From: CABMGO01 sp964574775
Lineage (GTDB): Archaea > Nanobdellota > Nanobdellia > Pacearchaeales > GW2011-AR1
Assembly: GCA_964574775.1 (NCBI GenBank)
Contig: CAZNOS010000024.1
Location: forward strand, 1 to 12,856
DNA: 12,856 nucleotides
Direction of reading: 5' to 3'
In this document: piece by piece, positions 8,887 through 12,735 of the stretch
Layout: each line of letters starts with the position of its first letter
Position numbering within the stretch: position 1 is the stretch's first letter
The notes under the pieces: generated by a model
The model's input: the letters and a program-made list of their open reading frames with translations, nothing else
The model's database searches: none
What the model was told of the DNA's origin: nothing
Translations under genes and position numbers: made by a program

Positions 8887-9861
8887 TTATTCTAAGAGTA
8901 ATTCGTTGCATGCAAAAATTTCTTCATTTCTTAAAGTAGAAATTTCTATGTCTAAAATATTCTCTCTAAAAGCATTATATATCTCATCCAAAACTTTATC
9001 TATTTGTATTGTTTTCTTAAAAAGAAATTCTGCTTCAATCTTCCATGGACCGATGGTTCGGATTATATTTACGCAACTCTTATTATTTCTCAAAAAATTT
9101 ATCAATTCTTCTTCTATTTTATCTGAGTATATTTTTGGATAAAAAAGAAGTTTATATTTATCGAATCCTAGTTTTTCATAATTTAATTTTGTTAAATATA
9201 TATCAACTATTTTATTTTCTTTTAATCTCTGTATCCTATTTTTTACTGCATCTATGCTTAGTTTTAGTTCTTCAGAGATATTTACTAAGGATGTTCTTGA
9301 ATTATTATGGATAATATTTATTAATTTTTTATCTAATTCGTCTAATTTTTTGTTTTCTAACTCTCCCCAGAAAGAATATTCCCCCAATATATTTTTGTTT
9401 TCTAGCTCTAACAAATTTTTATGAAAAATTCTTGAATCAATCATTGTACAAAACTTTCTATCATTTATTATTTCTCCAAATTTTTCCAAAAGAGAATTCT
9501 CTATTCTATTAAACTCCTGATGAGTCTTTGCAAATAAGGCTATGGCTAAATTCCAGGTGCCAGTTGAATCAAAAATTGCAAAAACATTTTTTTGTTTTTT
9601 TAAATAACTCTTAAGTGTATTTTTTTGCTCAGAACTTGCATTTATTTTTAGATATAATTTATAAGATTGGTTCCCTAATTTTTTATAATCAATATAGCAA
9701 GTATATCCTAAAATAAATTTTTCTTTTTCCAATTTATTTATTCTATATTTTATCGTGTCCTTAGATAAGTTGCATTTTTTCGCAATTTCTTTAAAAGTTA
9801 TTCTAGGGTTATATTCCATCATGGATAGTACCTTTTTATCTGTAAGTGTTAATTCTTCCAT
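8887..9861 (-). CDS. Duplicated Lrp/AsnC-type transcriptional regulator
   Basis: A 324-residue predicted DNA-binding protein made of two tandem Lrp/AsnC units. The first winged helix-turn-helix spans about residues 5-52 (LTDKKVLSMMEYNPRITFKE, then AKKCNLSKDTIKYRINKLEKE) and is followed by a ligand-binding-like alpha/beta region (about 55-150). The second helix-turn-helix spans about 172-220 (LDELDKKLINIIHNNSR, then ISEELKLSIDAVKNRIQRLKEN), again followed by an alpha/beta region (about 223-315). Standard Lrp proteins are about 150 residues with one of each, so this is an internal dimer. Some Lrp-like double proteins act in haem synthesis (AhbA/B, NirDGLH), but both recognition helices here look intact, favouring a regulator. 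It is transcribed away from the ribozyme-containing operon, so it may control that operon and itself from the shared gap. The start is supported by the TATA box 26 bases upstream. Confidence 0.85.
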   Translation of the reverse strand: MEELTLTDKKVLSMMEYNPRITFKEIAKKCNLSKDTIKYRINKLEKEKFILGYTCYIDYKKLGNQSYKLYLKINASSEQKNTLKSYLKKQKNVFAIFDSTGTWNLAIALFAKTHQEFNRIENSLLEKFGEIINDRKFCTMIDSRIFHKNLLELENKNILGEYSFWGELENKKLDELDKKLINIIHNNSRTSLVNISEELKLSIDAVKNRIQRLKENKIVDIYLTKLNYEKLGFDKYKLLFYPKIYSDKIEEELINFLRNNKSCVNIIRTIGPWKIEAEFLFKKTIQIDKVLDEIYNAFRENILDIEISTLRNEEIFACNELLLE

Positions 9862-9880
9862 ATTTTATCTTAAATAAGAG

Positions 9881-9894
9881 TTATTTATAAATTT
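9881..9894 (-). promoter_or_regulatory. TATA box of the Lrp-like regulator gene
   Basis: Read on the minus strand this is AAATTTATAAATAA, centred about 26 bases before the ATG whose first base is 9861. No ribosome-binding site is visible, so the gene is probably leaderless. Confidence 0.6.
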
Positions 9895-9921
9895 ATCGTA
9901 AAAAGGATGAAAATTCGATAA
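9893..9921. promoter_or_regulatory. Inverted repeat TTATCG-N17-CGATAA in the divergent promoter gap
   Basis: The arms at 9893-9898 and 9916-9921 are perfect inverted copies, placed between the TATA boxes of the leftward regulator gene and the rightward operon. A two-armed site like this could be an operator for the divergent Lrp-like protein. Six-base arms can arise by chance in AT-rich DNA, so this is a weak call. A second perfect palindrome, ATACTAGTAT, lies at 9932-9941 directly beside the rightward TATA box. Confidence 0.3.
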
Positions 9922-9927
9922 TAGATT

Positions 9928-9935
9928 TCATATAC
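9928..9935 (+). promoter_or_regulatory. Probable TATA box of the ribozyme operon
   Basis: TCATATAC overlaps the palindrome ATACTAGTAT (9932-9941). By the usual spacing, transcription would start near 9955-9960, leaving a short leader with the ribosome-binding site AAAGGAG (9961-9967) before the ATG at 9975. Around that site TTGTTAC (9951-9957) and GTAACAA (9967-9973) could pair as a 7-bp hairpin exposing AAAGGA in its loop, but only if the transcript starts upstream of 9951. Confidence 0.45.
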
Positions 9936-9974
9936 TAGTATTACTCTATATTGTTACACTAAAGGAGTAACAAA

Positions 9975-10034
9975 ATGGAAAAACAAAATAAAATCAAGGA
10001 GATGAAAGGAGGTGAAGAAGATGGGAAGAGATAA
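9975..10034 (+). CDS. 19-residue leader ORF overlapping the next gene
   Basis: A tiny ORF, MEKQNKIKEMKGGEEDGKR, with a good ribosome-binding site (AAAGGAG at 9961-9967, 7 bases before ATG). Its codons for Lys-Gly-Gly-Glu are themselves the strong ribosome-binding site AAAGGAGGTGA (10005-10015) of the following gene, and it ends 14 bases inside that gene in another frame. The layout suggests translational coupling: ribosomes crossing the leader would keep the downstream start open. The peptide is highly charged with no recognisable domain and may have no function of its own. Confidence 0.5.
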   Translation: MEKQNKIKEMKGGEEDGKR

Positions 10035-10248
10035 AGATCAGGAAACATATTGTATGAACTGTGAGAACTGCTATATTACTTGGCCTGAGGGGGAGGCGTT
10101 TAGACTTCCAAAATGTCATGTCAGAGAAAGATTCAACTATAATAGCGAGAAAAATTGTCCTTCTTTCGAATTGAAAGAGACATTAGTATTAAGGTTGAAA
10201 TTAAAGGAAGCCGAGGACAGAATAAAAGATCTTGAAAGTAAGCTATAA
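10021..10248 (+). CDS. Small Cys-rich (probable metal-binding) protein with C-terminal coiled coil
   Basis: A 75-residue protein I do not recognise. Five cysteines (11, 14, 17, 32, 46) occur as YCMNCENC, PKCH and KNCPSF, suggesting a zinc- or iron-binding fold. The last 25 residues (LVLRLKLKEAEDRIKDLESKL) form a short amphipathic coiled coil, likely for dimerisation or partner binding. I chose the ATG at 10021 because AGGAGGTGA (10007-10015) ends five bases before it; an in-frame GTG at 10012 lies inside that ribosome-binding site and is unlikely to be used. The stop is nine bases before the hammerhead ribozyme, so this is the last gene on the upstream cleavage product. The third gene of the operon encodes a second small Cys-rich protein that also has a C-terminal NCP motif, so the two may be distant paralogues flanking the receiver protein. 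Confidence 0.75.
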   Translation: MGRDKDQETYCMNCENCYITWPEGEAFRLPKCHVRERFNYNSEKNCPSFELKETLVLRLKLKEAEDRIKDLESKL

Positions 10249-10257
10249 TCCCGAATC

Positions 10258-10307
10258 TCCTCTTATCGGTAAAAGTCCGATAACTGATGAGGCATGAGCC
10301 GAAAGGA
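10258..10307 (+). ncRNA. Type III hammerhead self-cleaving ribozyme
   Basis: All parts of a hammerhead ribozyme occur in order. The stem III 5' strand is TCCT (10258-10261), followed by C10262, giving the cleavage triplet CUC (rule NUH). Stem I is TTATCGG (10263-10269) paired with CCGATAA (10277-10283) across the loop TAAAAGT. The first core strand is CTGATGA (10284-10290). Stem II is GGC/GCC (10291-10293, 10298-10300) with loop ATGA. The second core strand is GAA (10301-10303). The stem III 3' strand is AGGA (10304-10307). Stems I and II are capped and stem III is open, which defines type III. Cleavage is predicted between 10262 and 10263, separating the first Cys-rich gene from the receiver gene. 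All conserved core positions are present, including the A15.1-U16.1 pair and G10.1-C11.1. The four-pair stem III is short but usual for type III with loop-loop contacts. Activity is untested. Confidence 0.9.
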
Positions 10308-10308
10308 A
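10302..10308 (+). promoter_or_regulatory. Ribosome-binding site embedded in the hammerhead
   Basis: AAAGGAA lies six bases before the ATG at 10315 and shares bases 10302-10307 with the ribozyme core (A13, A14) and stem III. When the ribozyme is folded, AGGA pairs with TCCT (10258-10261), an anti-Shine-Dalgarno-like sequence. It is freed only if stem III opens, for example after cleavage, when the upstream strand can leave. This site also decides the start codon of the receiver gene. Confidence 0.65.
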
Positions 10309-10314
10309 AACAAA

Positions 10315-10842
10315 ATGGGAACAGAACAAAAAACAAAAATTGAAATAGAAAGAATATTACTTGTAGAAGACCAAATAGATCCGTTAAGATTATTAGAACG
10401 AGTTGTGAACGAGACTCTTCCAAAATATTCTCCAAATTTTAGGGGATATGAAATTGCTAGAGCATATAATACTGCTAAAGAATTGATTGAGAAAAATAAG
10501 TATGAATTAATATTATTAGATCACAGAATGCCGAGAATTTATGTGACTCCTTCCGACATTGTTTTAAAATTCGAGAGGGGAGAAAAATTAACACCCGAAG
10601 AAATGAGTAGATATTTTACGGAAGAAGAAAAGATGTCGGATCAAATGGAAAATATTGGTTATTCTTTGATTCCTGAAATAAGAAGAATAAATCCTAACAC
10701 AATAGTTGTTGGAACTTCTTCGATGAAAAGAGAGTTTGGAGATTTTCCTTCTCCAGATTTTAGTTTGAGTAAGCTAAATGCAAAAGAAGATCTGGAAAAA
10801 ATTTTATCTGAAATTATTTTGAAAGGAGGTGAAACAAAATGA
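10315..10842 (+). CDS. Stand-alone response-regulator receiver (REC) domain protein with internal insertion
   Basis: A 175-residue cytosolic protein resembling the phosphoacceptor domain of two-component systems without an output domain. Strand 1 with the acidic pair reads ILLVEDQ (Glu18, Asp19). Strand 3 with the probable phosphoacceptor reads YELILLDHRMPR (Asp69). Strand 4 reads NTIVVGTSS (Thr134/Ser135), and a conserved-type Lys153 follows in LSKLNA. Residues about 75-112 are an extra, charged helical insertion after Asp69, where a plain receiver has a short loop, so length exceeds the usual ~120. Phosphorylation or binding of a partner such as the Cys-rich neighbours is inference. I chose ATG 10315 because it follows AAAGGA and an AACAAA spacer as at 9975 and 10839; an upstream in-frame ATG at 10294 is ribozyme loop II. 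No histidine kinase is in the window. The end overlaps the next gene as ATGA. Confidence 0.75.
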   Translation: MGTEQKTKIEIERILLVEDQIDPLRLLERVVNETLPKYSPNFRGYEIARAYNTAKELIEKNKYELILLDHRMPRIYVTPSDIVLKFERGEKLTPEEMSRYFTEEEKMSDQMENIGYSLIPEIRRINPNTIVVGTSSMKREFGDFPSPDFSLSKLNAKEDLEKILSEIILKGGETK

Positions 10843-11042
10843 GAGAGTTTGATTATGTTAGTGAAGAGCCAGAAAGAGTAGAATGCGAATATCGAGAAAA
10901 TGTCTGTTGTAAAATAGTGCATAGGTCTTGTAGCGCCGTAAATCCACACTCTAGTGATTGGAATCCTGGCTATAATTGCCCGATTCTTTTAACCATCAGT
11001 TTGATAAAGAGCGGACTAGAGGGAAAATTAAAATTGAATTAA
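10839..11042 (+). CDS. Second small Cys-rich protein of the operon
   Basis: A 67-residue protein I do not recognise. Five cysteines (16, 23, 24, 31, 47) and two histidines (28, 37) could bind a metal; the last lies in the sequence YNCPILL, comparable to KNCPSFEL of the first gene's product. The C-terminus is short and lysine-rich. Its ATG overlaps the TGA of the receiver gene (ATGA at 10839-10842) and it has the strong ribosome-binding site AAAGGAGGTGA, so it is translationally coupled to the receiver and probably made in proportion to it. The stop is six bases before the operon's terminator hairpin. A role as metal-dependent partner or DNA/RNA-binding adaptor of the receiver is only inference. 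Confidence 0.7.
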   Translation: MREFDYVSEEPERVECEYRENVCCKIVHRSCSAVNPHSSDWNPGYNCPILLTISLIKSGLEGKLKLN

Positions 11043-11048
11043 TTTTTT

Positions 11049-11070
11049 TGCCGACTTTGTCGGCATTTTT
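11049..11070 (+). terminator. Hairpin plus T-tract terminator of the ribozyme operon
   Basis: TGCCGAC (11049-11055) pairs perfectly with GTCGGCA (11059-11065) across a TTT loop and is followed by TTTTT, G and TTTTT. This is a textbook bacterial intrinsic terminator. Archaeal termination normally needs only a T-tract, so the GC-rich hairpin is notable next to leaderless archaeal genes. Confidence 0.85.
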
Positions 11071-11178
11071 GTTTTTCAACAAAAGTTATTTAAATGTTTT
11101 TTGTCCTTTAAATTTATATTTTTTAGATGACCATCATGCCAAAATAAAACCCAAACTAGAATAGTCACCTTTTTTGGA

Positions 11179-11187
11179 TTATAAATT
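11179..11187 (+). promoter_or_regulatory. Possible TATA box for the tRNA-like gene
   Basis: The sequence TTATAAATT starts 39 bases before the tRNA-like sequence at 11218. Transcription would begin about 10-15 bases ahead of it, which is reasonable for a tRNA primary transcript. Otherwise 11071-11217 shows no supportable gene: it is AT-rich with another TATA-like stretch near 11108-11120. Confidence 0.4.
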
Positions 11188-11217
11188 ATTATCCCTTAGT
11201 CGATAAGCTCAAAAATA

Positions 11218-11287
11218 GGGAAGGTAGTTCAACGGGAGAATAGCTTACTGATGTAAAATGATGATTGTTCGATTCAATCTCTTCCTA
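11218..11287 (+). tRNA. tRNA-like sequence, possibly degenerate tRNA (loop reads GAT)
   Basis: The ends and two arms look like a tRNA. The acceptor strands GGGAAGG (11218-11224) and TCTTCCT (11280-11286) pair over seven positions with two G-U pairs. The D-arm is GTTC/GAAT around AACGGGA. The T-arm is GATTG/CAATC around TTCGATT, and A11287 is in the discriminator place. The anticodon arm is poor: GCTTA against AAAAT has two mismatches, the seven-base loop CTGATGT would place GAT (Ile) as anticodon, and the variable loop is only three bases, giving 70 bases in total. The D-arm is close to that of tRNA-Gly genes, so this may be a decayed or repurposed tRNA rather than a working tRNA-Ile. CCA is not encoded. 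Confidence 0.45.
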
Positions 11288-11290
11288 TAT

Positions 11291-11779
11291 TTAATAAACT
11301 CTAAGCGCTGGCAAAATTCCTAAAAATATAATTATTAGAAGTTGAGCCACTTCCCTAGCAAGTCTTTTTTTAAACCCCTGTGGATTATAAGACACTACAA
11401 TCCACGCCCTTACTGCCGTAAGTAATAAATCTGCTGCGAAAAAAGACATTGCAAGATATATTGGGGCAACGAATGCCAAGATTAAGCCCAAAATATTAAT
11501 AAAGAAACCATAACCAATTACAAAACTTATACGTGTTAATTTTGACCACATTTTTGAGTCAGAATAGGATACTTCTTTTATTCTAGAAAGAAGACCGCAT
11601 AAAAAAAGAGGAACTACCGCTGCTAATTGGATGCCTAAAAACGGATTATCTATTAACAATTCTGGTTTTATAGTAATTATTAAACCTAGTAATGTAATTG
11701 CAATACCCATAAGAGTTATGTCCACTGCGTTTCTTGTATCTACCTTAAATCTTTTCTTCTCTTCTGAGATTTTTTCCAT
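11291..11779 (-). CDS. Small multi-helix membrane protein of unknown function
   Basis: A 162-residue protein of an unrecognised family. A charged cytosolic N-terminus (MEKISEEKKRFKVDTRNAVD) is followed by about four hydrophobic helices near residues 22-38, 47-64, 83-117 (long, perhaps two) and 143-158, with a short conserved-looking loop WIVVSYNPQGFKKRLAREVAQ before the last. There is no catalytic or transport motif that I can name. It is transcribed alone, opposite to the operon and parallel to the tRNA-Glu gene behind it. The start codon is supported by an AT box about 27 bases upstream, and a perfect 20-base palindrome overlaps the start. Confidence 0.7.
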   Translation of the reverse strand: MEKISEEKKRFKVDTRNAVDITLMGIAITLLGLIITIKPELLIDNPFLGIQLAAVVPLFLCGLLSRIKEVSYSDSKMWSKLTRISFVIGYGFFINILGLILAFVAPIYLAMSFFAADLLLTAVRAWIVVSYNPQGFKKRLAREVAQLLIIIFLGILPALRVY

Positions 11780-11797
11780 TTGTATAATAATACAAAT
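11778..11797. promoter_or_regulatory. Perfect palindrome across the start of the membrane-protein gene
   Basis: ATTTGTAT-AATA-ATACAAAT is an 8-bp inverted repeat with a four-base spacer. It overlaps the first bases of the start codon on the minus strand and lies just inside the AT box (11801-11810; minus strand ATTAAAAAGG). It could be an operator over the transcription start or an mRNA hairpin at the start codon. Confidence 0.5.
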
Positions 11798-11837
11798 TAT
11801 CCTTTTTAATTATTTCTTTTTATCTAAATTCTCTTAA

Positions 11838-11955
11838 TTTCATTATAAAAAAGTAGAATTAGTCGGAGGTTTTTTTGAATTCGATATGCGAATAAATTCG
11901 CCAAGTATCACTGAGTGATGTTGAATTTCATTTCATTTCATTCAATTCAACCGAA
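11838..11955. other. Gene-free stretch with three adjacent inverted repeats, downstream of tRNA-Glu
   Basis: No ORF is supportable here. Three inverted repeats are packed side by side: GCGAAT/ATTCGC (11888-11901), ATCAC/GTGAT with a TGA loop (11907-11919) and GTTGAATT/AATTCAAC (11920-11951), the last enclosing three ATTTC units. On the minus strand they directly follow the tRNA-Glu 3' end, and a six-base A run at 11847-11852 (T-tract on the minus strand) could end that transcript. They may form a structured trailer or a small RNA. Confidence 0.4.
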
Positions 11956-12129
11956 CGCTCCCTCCGGGATTCGAACCCGGGTTTCCACCGTTCCCCGCAT
12001 CACCTTTGAAAATTCTAGATGAATTCTCGCTGGGATTGCAGTGCCATAAGAATGGCTGAAGTCGTGGTCTCAACGACATTAACTTCCCGCTTGAGAGGGT
12101 GGAGTCCTTGGCCTCTAGACTAAAGGAGC
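11956..12129 (-). tRNA. tRNA-Glu(CUC) with an intron
   Basis: On the minus strand the 5' exon is 12129-12092 and the 3' exon 11990-11956. The acceptor stem GCTCCTT/AGGGAGC pairs fully. The D-arm is GTCT/GGAC with loop AGAGGCCAA, and the anticodon stem is CCACC/GGTGG with loop CTCTCAC, giving anticodon CTC. The T-arm is CCGGG/CCCGG with loop TTCGAAT, and the four-base variable loop AAAC is usual for tRNA-Glu. The spliced tRNA has 73 bases including discriminator G and no encoded CCA. It reads GAG codons and, like all tRNA-Glu, may also feed haem precursor synthesis if that pathway exists. Promoter: TTTAAAAAT on the minus strand at 12153-12161. Confidence 0.92.
11991..12091 (-). other. 101-base archaeal tRNA intron at position 37/38
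   Basis: The intron sits one base 3' of the anticodon, the commonest archaeal position. A bulge-helix-bulge can be drawn: exon CTCT pairs with intron GGGG (11993-11996 on the opposite strand) as the central helix, flanked by three-base bulges CA|A and AA|C that hold the cut sites, with the anticodon stem outside. Inside the intron are three hairpins: 12061-12077, 12043-12056 and 12008-12028 (8 bp). It should be removed by the tRNA splicing endonuclease. Confidence 0.85.
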
Positions 12130-12152
12130 TTCTTTATTGAAAACTTAATCAC

Positions 12153-12161
12153 ATTTTTAAA
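12153..12161. promoter_or_regulatory. Shared AT box between tRNA-Glu and the CYTH gene
   Basis: ATTTTTAAA reads as TTTAAAAAT leftward, about 28 bases from the tRNA-Glu 5' end. Rightward, TTTTTAAA is centred about 26 bases from the ATG at 12183. The gap of 53 bases has no better TATA candidate for either direction, so both genes may share one near-symmetric box. Confidence 0.45.
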
Positions 12162-12182
12162 GCTTTATGAACTGAAATAAAA

Positions 12183-12695
12183 ATGCCACATTTAAACGTT
12201 GAAATGAAAGCGAGGGTTTTGGATCAAAATAGAATACGTGTATTAATATTGCAAAAGAACGCGAATTTTCAAGGAACCGATAATCAAATAGACACTTATT
12301 TTAAGGTAAATAATGGCAGATTGAAATTACGAGAAGGAAATATAGAAAATTATTTAGTTTATTACGAGCGGGAAGATAAACCAGGAATAAAGGAGTCTAA
12401 AGTTGTTTTGCTTCCCACTAGTCCCAATAGCACAATAAAACAAATTTTAGAAAAATCACTTGGTGTTTTCGTTGTGGTGGATAAAAAAAGAGAGATATAT
12501 TGGATTGATAATGTAAAATTTCATATAGATAATGTAAGCGGGTTGGGAACATTTATTGAAATAGAGGCCATAGATTATGATGGAAAAATAGGTAAAGAAA
12601 AACTTTACGAACAATGCAAGAGCTACTTAGATTTATTTAATATCCCAGAAGAAGATTTGATTTCTTGTTCCTATTCTGATTTGCTAGCAGAATGA
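12183..12695 (+). CDS. CYTH-domain protein (class IV adenylate cyclase / triphosphatase-like)
   Basis: A 170-residue cytosolic protein covering one complete CYTH domain. This family binds triphosphates and divalent metal inside a beta tunnel and includes class IV adenylate cyclases, thiamine triphosphatases and inorganic triphosphatases. Visible signature residues are the N-terminal VEMKAR (Glu7, Lys9, Arg11), DTYF followed by GRLKLRE (37-51, Lys48, Arg50), YYERED (60-65), KKREIYW (101-107), and an acidic FIEIEA strand (125-129). The first motif is E-x-K rather than the full ExExK, a common variation. In archaea the usual inference is a triphosphatase or an AC2-type cyclase; the sequence alone cannot separate these. 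The start is set by MPHLNVEMKAR, which places the motif at the family's usual distance, and by the AT box upstream. The next gene follows after 40 bases with its own TATA box. Confidence 0.88.
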   Translation: MPHLNVEMKARVLDQNRIRVLILQKNANFQGTDNQIDTYFKVNNGRLKLREGNIENYLVYYEREDKPGIKESKVVLLPTSPNSTIKQILEKSLGVFVVVDKKREIYWIDNVKFHIDNVSGLGTFIEIEAIDYDGKIGKEKLYEQCKSYLDLFNIPEEDLISCSYSDLLAE

Positions 12696-12706
12696 AACTC
12701 AATAGC

Positions 12707-12715
12707 TTTTTATAT
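12707..12715 (+). promoter_or_regulatory. TATA box of the tgt gene
   Basis: TTTTTATAT is centred 25 bases before the ATG at 12736, with no ribosome-binding site next to that ATG. It fits the leaderless pattern seen at 41, 1752 and 7101. Confidence 0.6.
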
Positions 12716-12735
12716 CTAATCTTCAATATAAAATC

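Noticed and set aside
9517..9524. Second CTGATGAG hammerhead core-like sequence
   Set aside because: It is on the antisense strand of the Lrp-like gene and no stem II, GAAA or stem III can be drawn around it.
10012..10248. GTG start for the first Cys-rich protein
   Set aside because: The GTG lies inside the AGGAGGTGA ribosome-binding site, which is spaced for ATG 10021.
10294..10842. Longer receiver protein starting at ATG 10294 (seven extra residues)
   Set aside because: This ATG is loop II of the hammerhead and has no ribosome-binding site; ATG 10315 has AAAGGA with the same AACAAA spacer as the sister genes.
10976..11164. 62-codon ORF across the end of the operon
   Set aside because: It reads through the terminator hairpin in another frame, has no ribosome-binding site and gives low-complexity protein.
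11248..11264. CTGA and ATGATGA as box D'/C' of a C/D guide RNA
   Set aside because: The outer C and D boxes are missing at the needed distances, while the flanking arms fit a tRNA shape better.
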